A DNA stretch of 64,000 bases from Dendrocalamus latiflorus. Lineage: Eukaryota > Streptophyta > Magnoliopsida > Poales > Poaceae. A program made the position numbers and the translations under genes. The DNA is taken from assembly GCA_017311315.1 (NCBI GenBank), contig CM029660.1, positions 27,774,580-27,838,579 on the forward strand, in the 5' to 3' direction. The number at the start of each line of letters is the position of its first letter. Within the stretch, counting starts at the first letter, position 1. Below the pieces are notes generated by a model. That model was not told the origin of the DNA. It was given only the letters and a program-made list of their open reading frames with translations, and searched no databases. Shown here piece by piece: positions 23,832 through 35,872 of the stretch.

Positions 23832-25743
23832 TATAAGATTGAGGAGGCCGACTAGAGGGGGGTAAATAGACAGATTAAAAATTATCTTTTAATCAATTAT
23901 TTGGCTATGACCAAGTATATAATGCGAAAGCTTAACTCAAATTGGTTTAGCACAAATAATGCCTAAATGTACTAGATTCACCTAAGTGTACCAACACTCT
24001 AAGTCTATGTCAAGGTTTGGAATCCCAGGATGACAAGAAATCAATTTAATTATATAAATGTAAATTGCTTGAATGTAAACAGAGCACAAGAAAATAAACC
24101 ACAATTGACACAATTTCTTTTTATCGTGGTGTTCAGAGACTAGCCAGACTCCCTAGTCCACATTGAGGTAAGCCCAAATGAATTAGTATATGGACTTTAC
24201 ACATTTGTAAAATACATTTGTAAACCTAAGTGACATGCAACAAGAATTATGTATGGGCTTTAACCATTTGCAAAACACATTTGCAAATATAAGCATCATA
24301 CCACAAGAAGTAGAAAATATGGACTTCAAACACTTGCAAAACACATTCGCAATGTATAGTCCCATATTACAAGAATTCAACGCATGAGCCTCAACTATTT
24401 GCAAAACACATTTACAAATATAAGCATCATGCAACAGAGAATTAGAGCAAGTGAGGTTGAGTTATCAACACATGATAAGGCTTAAGCTACTAGACATGAC
24501 CCTTCTTAATAATATGATAACATATATTAGCAATCCAAATTTTCAACCAAACACCAAGAACGGTAAAAGACTAGGAACACATCCTTACCCCTAATTAGTC
24601 ATATCTTTTCCTTGAGCAACCTCTTGAAGCTTGATGATGCACATCTTCACTTCAAGTTCGGGTTATTGTCTTGATATGCATCAACTCATGATGCATACTT
24701 CACTTGGACTCCATCAACACATAATGGATCTTCTCTTGACTTGATTAATTCATGATCATCTCCTCTTGGATATGCATCAACTCATGATGCATCCTCTTCT
24801 TATGGCCTTCAACACATAAAGTCATGTTCCATCTCGCATTTTGACTTGATGATCTTCAACACATGAAGTCATCCCAAGTCATCTTCACTTGTGAAACCTA
24901 ACATATTTATCCAACTCATGAAAAATATTAGTTCACAAATCAATTACTTTTAATTACAAAACTTCACTATTAACTCATAAAAGAGGGACTAGATTCAACA
25001 ATCTTCCCCCTTTGATAATTCATAACAATCTCAACAAATAATAATATAAAAATATTTTGTGAGTATACAACATGTACACAACAATTGTATACTCTAGGAT
25101 GAGCTTTTTAAGCAATTAACTCATTTGATTAGAAGTGTTTGTATTTGAGATTAATTGCTAATAAAGCTTACACATCTGATTGTCATTAATTATCCAACCA
25201 TTAACACATAATGGAGTAACTAGATGGCAACTCAATTGCAAATGATTGAGATTAAATCAATCATGAGTATACATGAACTACACAAGTTATATATACTCAA
25301 ATGATATGTTTCAATCATAAAGATCCTTGATATGTGGTAAGGGGAACATGGATCAATACTAATGAAACAATAAAACATAGAGTGAACTTCCCCTAAATGT
25401 GAGCATGCAATAATATATAATGGAAACATATGCACATATTCATGTTTGACTATTGGTAAAGTTCAATCCATATTTTGGATCCGAGGAATGCATTAACATA
25501 TAAGAATAAGATGTAAAATGCATGCCTCCATGATTTTCACCTCTTCATCCAAATGAGACTTAAGCAATTTCATAATCAGTAAACACGTTAGTCTCATAAT
25601 TACATTTATCATTATATCCAAAACTATTTGTCATTAATTACATCCAAATGAGACTAGGAAATATTATAGTTGCTAAGCAGGTTAGTATCTCAATTCTATT
25701 TGTTATTATCACTAAAACCAACTTAATGGGGCTTGAACTTACA
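23832..25743 (-). mobile_element. 5' LTR of the SIRE-like copia element (1912 bp)
   Basis: On the minus strand it starts TGTAAGTTC at 25743 and ends CTTATA at 23832 (CA mutated to TA), followed by primer site and gag. It is collinear with the solo LTR at 30027-42461 but lacks several hundred bp in the middle, including the TATA-containing part, so it is internally deleted. The end sequence (CCCCTCTAGTCGGCCTCCTC) is typical of SIRE/Maximus LTRs. Confidence 0.8.
24183..24434. repeat. degenerate ~60 bp repeat with TTTGCAAA cores
   Basis: Four to five imperfect units each contain two copies of a core such as CATTTGCAAAACACATTTGCAAAT. The same array is found in the related solo LTR at about 31190-31560, so it is a conserved part of this LTR family. 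Confidence 0.65.
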
Positions 25744-26063
25744 GCATGATTTACTCGGGGTAAAAGGGTAGATGCATTTCTACCCCTCTCAATTATTTTT
25801 ATTTTATGGATCTTGTGGGTAGTAACTACCCATGTCATCGGTTACTATTCACAAATGACCCTTCAGTGTCAGATGGAGTAAAAATATAACTGTCTATTAT
25901 CATTGGAAAATATATATTGGTTGATGAAAAATCTTTTCAATCCTAACCGAAGACAGTTTCCTGATCGGTTGAAATCAGTTGAAAGATATTACTGGCTAGA
26001 TACCTAGTTCAACCTTTAACTATCTTCGGTGAATGACTTTGCTTGGGATTGGGGGCTAGCAAA
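25744..26063. other. unassigned, probably 3' end of a gypsy element
   Basis: No ORF. The last bases (GGGATTGGGGGCTAGCAAATGAGG) look like a gypsy purine tract leading into the LTR that starts at 26064. It may be the 3' flank of the gypsy element in which the copia element inserted, but I cannot link it to the copy at 1530-6465. Confidence 0.4.
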
Positions 26064-26604
26064 TGAGGATATAATATTTCATAATATACATTTATTTGGC
26101 ATGTTATTCCATGACTGGTTGGTACTCTATGTATACCATGACCAATAAAAGGAATATTCCTAAAGGGGGTCTTGGATACCCCATCTAGACTATAGACAAT
26201 TTATTCTCTTAATAAACCCATGTGTGCAATCTTTAAACACATGGTGAACTACCCCTTTTCTCTCTATGATGATAACTGACTCAAAAAGACAGCGCAACTA
26301 ACTACAAGGATCTCTCGCTGACAACAACCGTCACTCCCAACTGGTACTGCGTGCACGTGCGTCATCTCCAGAAGTAGTGGGGCGATTCCTCCAACATGAC
26401 CAACTACCGCCCCTTCATTGATTATATAAGGAATTGATCAAATAAAGGATAGGATAGATCACTCTAGTACTCCATCATCTGTTCTTTGTACATCAAATTT
26501 TTAGAACACCCTATAATCCAATCATCAATAAAACAATACATTAGTAGTCCCAGGTTTGTTGTTCCGAACTTGTATACGTAAGATCGATGTTCAAAACATC
26601 AACA
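26064..26604 (+). mobile_element. gypsy LTR (3' or solo, 541 bp)
   Basis: It starts TGAGGATATAAT after a purine-rich tract and ends AAAACATCAACA, as does the gypsy LTR at 1529. Otherwise the two LTRs differ strongly. A candidate promoter motif (TTATATAAGG) lies near 26424. Confidence 0.55.
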
Positions 26605-26751
26605 TCAGTACTCAGCTAAATTGGCTCACCTAGCTTAATCTAAGGTTCCTTCGCCAATTTTGGCTCTAGCCTTACCTAGAAGGTGGAAAATATGTCGAAA
26701 TTATTTGCCAGGATGCTAGTGCACAACAAAATCATAACTGCAGACAGATAG
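26605..26751. other. short spacer
   Basis: Nothing recognised between the gypsy LTR and the copia LTR. Confidence 0.4.
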
Positions 26752-28260
26752 TGATATGCCCTAGAGGCAATTATGGAGATGATTATATCACTTCTATGTT
26801 TATGATATTTTGAATAATATGTTATTTTGTTCGTTGAATAAATGTCTTTTGTATTGATCAATAAGTATGTAACTTGTTCATAAAACTATTTATTTATGTT
26901 TTGATATTATTGTAAATTATCCATGATCTTGTATCATTATGTGGGATAATTATGATTTTAGATTAGCACATGTATTAACTGATGATCATGTTTTAAGGAT
27001 CATAGATATAGAAATATCAAATCAATAATGTGGACATATGTTAGAGAACATAGTATCGGATTGACCTACCATGAGATAATGTGAGAATTGTCATATTCTT
27101 AAGTGTCATAAGTTGGTCTCATATATAGTGTATGTACAATCCTTAGACCTGAGATCGTTGTAGTTTTCTACATGTGTAATAGTTTACTTAGAGATTGACA
27201 AACACTACTCTATAATTAGATGGTCAAAAATTAGCTTTTGAGTTTACTATGAAACACGCGGAGGAATGTGAGTGATCGAGATAAAATTTGCCCCTTTGAG
27301 TGATCGAGATAAAATTTGCCCCTTCTATATAATGGGAGAGATATCTCTAGACCTCTCGTTGTAGTTGGATTAAGAAAGTGCATGGCCATGCTGAATGTGG
27401 TTGATGAGTCAATCACAAATTGAGTAATGCTCTACAGCTTCAAGTGAAGGATTGATCTATCAAAGGATGGCACACTTCTCTCCATGAGTTCAATTTGTTA
27501 TCAGGAGACAAAAGGATCGGTGCATAAGAACTATATAGGTTCACCCGATATGATGTTTATGCATATTTGAGAGTTGCTATATTCTACTAGGGACCACTAC
27601 CAACTTATAGATCAGGAAGGAGTTTTCGAGTCATGGTCGAATATACATTAATCTTTAGGGTCACACACTTAAAGGGTTGGAACAATATGGGTTCGGATGA
27701 CAGACTCTGAGTGGGATACGATTTCTACTCGTAATAGATAAGGATATGGTTGGAGACTCTCCGAGTAGGATTGATCTTTACTCATATTATGTGAGGATTC
27801 GATCAGAGTATCTCTGAGTTGGATACAATCTCTAATTGTATTGGATAAAGATCCAATTGAGGACTATATATTAAGAGGGGCGTGGGGCTGTGGGAGGTAT
27901 CCCAAGGCACACACATCAAAACCCTAGCTGCCACCTCTTAAAACCCCTACCGTGCCCACTGGTGCTAGCACATCGACGCATGGCGACCTATCCCTGGATG
28001 TGTGAACTTTGGTAGAGGCGCTGCTACGACTATGACACTAACTGGGACCATTGCGAGGAGGAGACGATTGGCTTGTAAAGATCAACTACTACTTGTGGAC
28101 GATCAATGACTTTCACTACACCGACGCACACTATATTGAACAAACTATTTCAACTCTACTTTAGCTGCACTGTGCATCTAGTGGTAATCATCTATGATCA
28201 CTTACTCACATGGCTTCCTGATTTATGCGGTAGAAAATTTTAATCTATGCTAGTGTAGCC
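26752..28260 (+). mobile_element. copia LTR, truncated at its 3' end
   Basis: It starts TGATATGCCCTAGAGGCAAT, the characteristic start of Tork/Angela-type copia LTRs in grasses. It is collinear with the minus-strand LTR at 56867-58192, including the segment around AACCCTAGCTGCCACCTCTTA and GGTAGAAAATTTTAATCTATGC. The right end runs into CACTA sequence near 28260 without a clean LTR terminus. There is no internal region. Confidence 0.7.
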
Positions 28261-28600
28261 TACCCGTTGCTTGCTTCAATTTCAGCAGGTCAAGTATGGC
28301 TGACAACCTCATGTACTTTGACTTGCAGCATGTGAATAAAGCTTTCTCTAAGTCCTCCATCAAGCCTTGGAATTTAATTAGTGATGCCATTATTACTATC
28401 TTCCTGTGTAATCTGTTCTTCACCATGACTGGTCTAATGTGCATACCCTTTTTTAAACCCCTTCGAATCAAGTGTTCTTCAAACATCTTTAGATTCTAGC
28501 GGTCAATGCATTGACAGTATCCTCTTCTTCAACAGACACGCTATTAATGTACTCTTCACTCACACAGTTCCTAGCGTACATCCAACTTCGGTCCTACGTT
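28261..28600 (-). pseudogene. CACTA transposase (TnpD/TNP2) N-terminal fragment
   Basis: The minus strand encodes EEHLIRRGLKKGMH and FQGLMEDLEKALF, matching the transposase-associated domain and following linker of the copy at 53639-54850. The reading frame is interrupted and covers only a small part of the protein. Confidence 0.7.
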
Positions 28601-29260
28601 ATGTATGTAATAATTTAGTATTAAATATTGAATTAATTAATTAGTATACTATATATATACGATCTAAAGTAGCTATATGTAGCAATAATAATTAATCAAA
28701 TTGAATTAAGTAGAAATAAACTATGAATTGACTAAACCCTAAACCATACTAGATGTAAAATAATCTTCTCTCTACATCAAACTAGCTAGATCTAAACTAT
28801 CTTTAATTCTCCTTTCACCAAAAGCTAGATCTAAAGTATAATGCAATTAGGAACAAATTACTAACTATATGTAGTCAAGAACTTAATGAATCTACAATTA
28901 CTCTTGCCAAATAGTCTCCTTTCAACAAATGGCCTCAAAGCCCCACCTCCAACTCAAAGCAGTTGCGTACATCTGGAATTGAAGACAGAGGATCGACGGG
29001 TTTGCGCACAATTAATATTGTGGAATTATCATAGATGGTTTTTAATACAAACTGTCTATGAAGTATCACAGATAGTTCAAAGAATCATAGACGATTTTTG
29101 TGAATAACCATCTATGATACTTCACAGACGGTTTTCATCATAAATCATCTGTGATATTACCTCTTTACAGATGGTTTTTAGTGCTGGCATCAACACAGAT
29201 GGTCTCTGAACTAAAATTGTCTGTGATGTGGTGTCTAGTATTAGACTTTTTGTAGTAGTG
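28261..29260 (-). mobile_element. truncated CACTA element, right end preserved
   Basis: The left part aligns with 54328-54900 of the large CACTA element, the middle with its 5' flank, and the right part consists of diverged CAGATGGTT / AACTGTCTATGA motifs ending in TTTTTGTAGTAGTG at 29260. The left terminus and most coding sequence are missing. Confidence 0.75.
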
Positions 29261-29650
29261 GTCCTTGTTGCAAACAATTCCTTCCACCAAGCTATCCCTA
29301 ATGTCCACAACATAATCAATTGGTGGCAACAAGTGGCCATGACCTTGCTAAAGGACTATCGTGGAGATTTCAATGTGATCGTCGTCTACTCAATGTGGAA
29401 TATTTGGAAAGAAATGAATAGAAGAATCTTACAAAACCAATCGATGAACATCCAAGAAGTGGCAACCAAAACAAAGGAGGACACTGACTCTCCAGCTTAG
29501 TGTGTGGGGGGGGGCTTGGGTGCTTCCAAAAGCAACATGTTTGTTTTCTTGTAACCAGTTTGTACATTTTGAGTCCCGCCAGACGGTGGGCATTGTTCTT
29601 AAACTCTTTCTCTCCTTTAAATAAATGAACAGAAATGCTATGAAACAGTA
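29261..29650 (+). pseudogene. LINE reverse transcriptase 3' end fragment
   Basis: The translation contains VYSMWNIWKEMNRRILQN, wording typical of the end of plant LINE (L1-type) ORF2 after the zinc-binding region. It is followed by a stop and an AT-rich tail with a TAAATAAATGAACAGAAATGC-like sequence typical of LINE 3' ends. The fragment begins directly at the CACTA terminus. Confidence 0.65.
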
Positions 29651-30026
29651 TGCCGTGTGATGCCTTTACAACGGGATACATTCTCATTGTTGGATTGAAC
29701 TCCTAAATAACCTTGGAATTGCTCGATATGGGATCGTTTCTCAACCACTCATTTGGCTTGGATTGTAGTGGGCACAACCAAGACACCCAGATGCACTCAT
29801 TCTCATCCACTTATTTGGCTTGGACTTGTTCAAAGTCCCATCTCCTTCGTGGCTCTCTCTCTCCATCCATGGTTGATTCCACCTACAACCCAAGCATGTG
29901 AGGAGCGCATCAAAAGGAAGGAGAGCGACCACCATTAGCGAGCTTGGCCATCGCGCTATGTGAACACATCCTAAACACCACAGGTCTCGGTACTGTCATC
30001 GTGCACAAAGCACCTGTGAGCGGTAA
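29651..30026. other. unassigned spacer with a local duplication
   Basis: The phrase CTCATTTGGCTTGG / CTTATTTGGCTTGG occurs twice about 70 bases apart (29747 and 29809). Short frames have no recognised domain. It may be old host flank of the solo LTR that starts at 30027. Confidence 0.4.
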
Positions 30027-31979
30027 TGTAAGTTCAAGCACCATTAAGTTGGTTTTAATGATAATGACAAATCTAATTATGATACTAACTTGTTTATCGA
30101 TTATGATATTGCTTAGTCTCATTTAGATGAAAAGGTGAAATCATGGAGGTATGCATTCGACTTCATATTGCTATATCTTATTGCATTCCTCGGATCCAAA
30201 ATATAGATTGAACTCCACCAAAAGTTTAAAATGAATATGTGCATATGGTTTCTATTGTACATTTTTGTATGCACATATTTAGGGGGAGTTCATTAGTATT
30301 GATCCATTTTCCTCTTTCCACATATTAAAAATCGTTACTTTGGAACATATCTCTTGAGTATTATAGCTTGCGTAGTTTATATATACTCATAATCGGGTTG
30401 TCATCTAGTTCTTCTATTATGTGTTAATGGTTGGATGATTAATGACAACCAGATATATAAGGTTTGCTAGCAATTAATCTCAAAGATAAACACTCTCACT
30501 CAAAATAAGTTAATTGCTTGAGAAGTTTATTCTAGAATATACAAGTGTTGTGTCAATGTTGTATACTCATAAATCATCTTTATCTCATTATTTATTGAGA
30601 TTGTCATGAATTACTAAAAAGAAAAGATTGTGGAATCTAGTGCCTCCATTATGAGTTAATGGTGAAGCTTTGGTAATTAATGATAATTGATTTGTGAACT
30701 AACAGTTTTCATGAGTTGGATAAATAGGTTAAGTTCCACAAGTGAAGATGCCTTAGGATGACTTCATGTGTTGAAGATCATCAAGTCAAGATACAGATGG
30801 AAGATGGTTTCATGTGTTGAAGGCCATCAAGAAGAGAATGCTTCATGAATTGATACATGTCCAAGAGGAGATGATCATATGTTGATCATCAAGTCAAGAG
30901 AAGACCCATCATGTGTTGATGGAAGTCAAGTGAAGGATACATCATGGGTTGATGCATATCAAGATGATGACCTAGATTGATGTGAAGATGTGTGTCATCA
31001 AGCTTCAAGAGAATGCTCAAGGCAAAGGTATAACTAGATAGGGCTAAGAATATGTTCCTAGTCTTTTATCGGTCTTGGTATTTGGTTAAAAACTGAATTG
31101 CTAGTATAGGTTGTCGTACTGTTAAGAGAGGTCATGTCTAGTAGCTTGAGTCTCATCATATGTTGATAGCTCAACCTCGCTTGCTCTAACTCTCTTTGGC
31201 ATGATGCTTATATTTGCAAATGTCTTTTGCAAATAGTTGAAACTTATGTGTTGAATCCGTGTAACATAGGACTATACATTGTGAATGTATTTTGTAAGTG
31301 TTTGAAGTCATGTTTCCTACTCTTTGTAGTATAAGACTTATATTTGCAAATGGTTGAAGCTCATACATAATCCTTGTTGTATGTCACTTAAGTTTGCGAA
31401 TGTATTTTGCAAATGTATTAAGTCGATATACCTATACCTTGTGTCATAATTTCAAAAGTGTACAAACATATTTTGCAACTTGTTGGAAATCATGTTCAAT
31501 CCTTGTGTGCATGATACTATAATTTGCAAATGCATTTTACAAATTTTGTTGAAGTATATGCACTTGTTAGGATAATCGAAACTACCGGCGTGCATTGCGT
31601 AGCACTACCGAAGATCAAAAGTACTAACATGTGTTGCACGGTACTATCAGACGTTGGTACTACCGGCTCTGTGTGAGTGGTACTGCTAGACTTCAAAAGT
31701 TTTGGAAAATCCAGCGGTATATTTCTTCCAGAGAGCACCCGCTGAAAACACTTCATCCCTTGGAAATTGGAAGTACCGAGTTTTGAACGGTGGATCTTCT
31801 GCATGAGTGGAGCAGTACTTTCGATGATCGGAAGTTCCAAAAAATGAACGACAGAACTATCGATTTTGTTGATAATGGCTAGTTTTTTTACCATTGCGAG
31901 AGGAGCGGTAGTTCCAAGTTTATAACTATGGTACTACCGGATGTCCTGATTCTTGTCCCCATCGGTTAGTTTTGAGGTG

Positions 31980-31992
31980 TGGGGTATAAATA
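31980..31992 (+). promoter_or_regulatory. candidate TATA box of the copia LTR
   Basis: GGGGTATAAATACCC lies in the part of this LTR that is deleted from the copy at 23832-25743. Position in the second half of the LTR fits a U3/R border. Confidence 0.5.
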
Positions 31993-32205
31993 CCCTGATG
32001 TGGCTGGTTGGAAAAGGTGTTGTTGAACTCCATTTCATTCTCTTGAGCTCGTGTGAGGTTATCATCTCAATTGTACATGTCTTGTACCTTGTGAGCAAGG
32101 AGGAAAGTTCTAGATTGCATGTGTTGCATCTAGAGGTGAATTGAGTATCTACTTGAGCTTGTGCATTCGTTGCACGTGGTGAGAGTTAAGTGAGAGGCTT
32201 GACTT

Positions 32206-32210
32206 ATTAC
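32206..32210. repeat. target-site duplication ATTAC (left)
   Basis: ATTAC before the LTR start at 32211 is repeated at 41918-41922 after the LTR end at 41917. Confidence 0.85.
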
Positions 32211-32617
32211 TGTAACATCCCAAAAATTCAAAATTGAAAAATGGAAAGCTTTTAAAGTATTTATGCAATGTATTTCATTTGAATTTGGAGATTATGTATT
32301 TTTCTGAAAATTTGATTAAGATTTCCAAAAATTGAAGAAAGATTGAAAAACAAAAATATGCAAATAATGGAAACTCGAAATTTTTAAATATGAATCTAAG
32401 GAGATGATCCAGAGGAACTTGAGTAAATAAAATATAGAAGTATCATTTTGAAAATAATAGTATAAAAGGGAAACGAAAATAAATATATAAATTATATGCA
32501 AGCATGTATACAAAGTGAATGTGCAAATAAATAAAAAAATATGTATATATATATATAATAAATATATATATACATATACAAAAATTAGAACTAAATTAAA
32601 ACATATATACATGTATG

Positions 32618-32658
<41 letters not shown>
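32618..32658. repeat. (AT)n microsatellite
   Basis: About 20 TA units in the U3 of the outer solo LTR. The shorter (AT)n runs near 6940, 12804 and 18978 are in the same LTR position. Confidence 0.9.
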
Positions 32659-32662
<4 letters not shown>

Positions 32663-33127
32663 ATATACATATGCAAACATATATATATAAAAAAGAAAAA
32701 AAAGAGTTGGGGTTAGGCCGGCCCAACCCCCTATTTTCTTCTCTTCCCCGCCAGCTGGCCCAAAATCCCGCACCCCGCCCGCACTTTCACTGCCGCGTGG
32801 GCCCGCTCCACCCCGCGCCTTCTCTTCGCTGACAGCCGGCCCCGCCTGCTTCCCCTTCTTCTCTCCTCCGCCTGCACCAGCTCCTTTCTCTTTCTTCCTT
32901 TCTTTTCTCGCGCGTGCTCCTGCTTCTCTGACTCCGCCGCAGGCACCAACAGCGCGCCGCTCGACCCGTCCCCTCCGCGCGCCTGCCGTCTCATTGATCT
33001 GCAGCCCGCCGCCTGCCACTGCCCCTGCTCGGCGCCGCGCATCGAGCCCCGCGCCAGGATATTGCCCGACGGACATCCACACCGTCGCACAGTCCGTCGG
33101 CACCGCGCTCCCCCACCCCATCTGCCG

Positions 33128-33425
33128 CTATAAAAGTCGCCAGTCTCCCTTTATCTTCCCCGCGCCATTCTCCTCACTTTTCCCCTCCCCGATTCGGCTT
33201 TCTCCCCAATTCCCGGCCGCCGCCATTGCCGTCTCCGACGCCTCCCCGGAGGTCTCTGGTCGATTCCTTCCCCCAGCAGCATCTCCCCGCCGCCACAGAC
33301 AACCTCCGACGGTCGCCAGAGCTCCTCGTTTCCCCTAGCACGCCGGCACCAAGAAGCTCCCCCGCGACGCCATGGTCTACGCCGCCGACCAGCTTCGGGC
33401 CCTCCCCGGCATGGGCAACCGCACG
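33128..33425 (+). promoter_or_regulatory. TATA box, leader and exon-like start inside the solo LTR
   Basis: CTATAAAAG at 33128-33136 sits in GC-rich sequence. It is followed by a pyrimidine-rich leader and an ATG at 33372 in excellent context (GCGACGCCATGG). The frame MVYAADQLRALPGMGNRTV runs into a consensus 5' splice site (GCACG|GTGAGC at 33425/33426). I did not find this module in LTRs 1-3. It may be a captured host promoter and first exon, or the LTR's own promoter with a chance frame. The peptide is not recognised. Confidence 0.4.
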
Positions 33426-35867
33426 GTGAGCATCACCCCATCTCCCACATGCTCGGCCACGCCCTAAATTACCTCTTCTCCCTCCTGTCCGTCGGTGCCC
33501 CGATCCATCCCCGCTTCCGTCCGCTCACGCCGACGCCGGCCACCCCCGGCGCCGCCACAACCCACAACGCCACCACCGAAGGTCTCACCCATTGCCAAGG
33601 AATCCGTTTTGCGGGTCTCCGGTGCCTCCCCGGCCGCACCACGCCGGCGACGCCGCTGCCTAACTGCACCACCCCCTCCTCTGTCTCCGGCTGAGAGTTC
33701 TTCTATTTTGCCCAGACCCCGCTCGCTTCCTTAGCCCCATTTTCCCCAGTCTACCGCGAAACACCAAACATCTCACTAGCCTACCCAACCATTCTTAAAG
33801 ATTAGCCTATCCCTGAGGTCTTGGGGTCGAGCCTTCCTCCGACCATATTGGCCACATTTTTGCTGTGCCATTTTTTTAGCTATTTTAGTTAAAGGTCAAT
33901 TAAGGAATATTCTAGGGAGCTAAGGTGAATGATTAGGATTAAATAAAATGTATATATATACAGCAGAATACAAGGTTTATGTGTATAAGAAGCAATTAAG
34001 TGATTAGGAAGAATAGTTTAGGATTAACTCACTAATACTTAATTAATTGAAAGTTAAGTTGAAGATTTCCTAGTATACCATTGAGTAAACCTTGGGGAAA
34101 AATCTAAAGAATGCAATAAAATTTAATTAGAATATAAAATAAGATTATTTAACATTTAATACCTGGTTATTTATTGCCTGAGTAACTAATGTAGTTTGAA
34201 TACTTATTTAAGGTTTAATTACCAATTAAAGGCATGAATAAAATATAGTTTAGCTTAACACCCAAAGTTAAAAAAATATAATAAATAATAAAGATACATC
34301 CCTAGAAGGTACAAAACTTATTAGGATATACATGAGCTTAATAAATGCATAACCCTGGATTAGTTATTATCATGATTAGTATGCCTTTGGCATTTATTTT
34401 AAATCTAATCCTAAAATTAAAGGAAAAACTTAGGAAAAATTTGGGATAATATGTGGAAGCTAATAAAATTTAAACAAGGCTTTAGGGAGTTTGAGTATGA
34501 CTTAAATTCGGGATTGTTGTCATGATAAATAATTAGTGTGACTTTAATATTTAAATTATAGATCTAATTATTTAATAAAGGCTTTGGGATAAATATCTAT
34601 ACTTAATAATGATGGCCCTTAATTAGCATGTAAACATATAGGCCCAATATTTGTCATGCCACCATTAAACCAACCCCAGTGACATATTTTAATATAATAC
34701 CCCTGGGTCATCAATATTCAAAATAATAACACGAACATATAAATACTCTAAATTGGGTGTGTAACCAATAACACGAGAAACTAAGGTTGCATAAAAAGCT
34801 ACATACCAAGTTTTGCCCAGATAACTAAGCTTAAGCTAAAATTAGGAATAAAGATAGGCCTAATAGTAGCTAAAGTAAATGCAAGATAATAAAAGTGATA
34901 TTAATTAAATGTGAATGTTAGTTTTAAATGAATAACGATACTGAGCATAAATGTATATAACAAGCTTGGACCCGTATAAATAGACCCTAATTTAAATTAA
35001 ACTTAACCTAGCAATAAAAGGAGGTACATAAAATATCACACCATAGGCCTTGTCTCAGATCATCTGAATCACCCAATAACTTATAATAATTCTAAACTAA
35101 GTTTATTCGGATTTATTTGGATCCTTTGAGTTATTCGCTTTTATTTGGATTCAGTCGTTTATCACGTAATTAGAAATTGGAAGTCGTGAAGACTCATGGG
35201 ATCAAGTGAGGTCAAGCTCGAAGTGAAGATAAACGCCAAAAACTGAAGAGAAAGTATCGTGTGAGCCCAAGACCGCGGTAAACCACGCCAGGCGAGTCAA
35301 TACTTTGATCATATTGAACCTACATTTTATGCAAATTACTTTTGTTTAAATTATCAAATTGCATGCTGTTATTTCATATGCAAATATATGTTTGTTTGAA
35401 GATTCTAGTTATATACCCATTAATTGACTTGCTAGTATTATGCCTCCTTTAGAAACATTTGAATATCTGAGCCTTGTCACCCTAGCAAAATTATAATGGT
35501 ACTCTTTTGAAAATAAGTCCATAATTATACGCCATGCTTAGTACTGCTTAGATAATCGGGGGCACCAAAGTGCCCCAAAGCATCACTTTGAATCATGAGA
35601 AATTGGTTTGGGCTGTCATGGTGGAAATGACTGGTATATTTGGTTATGGATATTTTATGCTCCCAAAAACCTCAAGTTGCTTAATTATCTGGGCGGATGG
35701 TTCGAGGGTGTATGTGAGTGGTGCAGTGGAAGCACAAAGTGGTTAGTGGTACAACCGCCCAAGTAACCCTAAGGACCGAATCTTGTGATGATCTCCCAGT
35801 GTACAACAGTACAACCACAAGCTGCCAAAGTAAGCAGGGTTTACTAATTTGTGTGGATCTAAGGTGG

Positions 35868-35872
35868 TTACG
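35868..35872. repeat. target-site duplication TTACG (left)
   Basis: TTACG before TGTAGGAGCCC and again at 40901-40905 after GATGTTACA. Confidence 0.88.

Larger units (their letters stand above)
30027..32210 (+). mobile_element. SIRE-like copia solo LTR, left part
   Basis: It starts TGTAAGTTCAAGCACC and is collinear with the reverse complement of 23832-25743. It contains the TTTGCAAA repeat array (about 31190-31560) and a candidate TATA box (GGTATAAATACCC near 31984). It is interrupted at 32210 by another solo LTR and continues at 41923. No primer site or gag follows, so it is a solo LTR or fragment. A target duplication is not evident. Confidence 0.75.
32211..35872 (+). mobile_element. solo LTR of the giant-LTR family (outer), left part
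   Basis: It starts TGTAACATCCC like LTR 1 and follows the same order: AT-rich U3 with an (AT)n run, GC-rich block, AT-rich middle. It is interrupted at 35872 by a second family member and resumes at 40906. Total length without the insert is about 4.67 kb, equal to LTR 3. No primer site or internal region is attached and the ATTAC duplication is intact, so it is a solo LTR from intra-element recombination. Confidence 0.88.
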
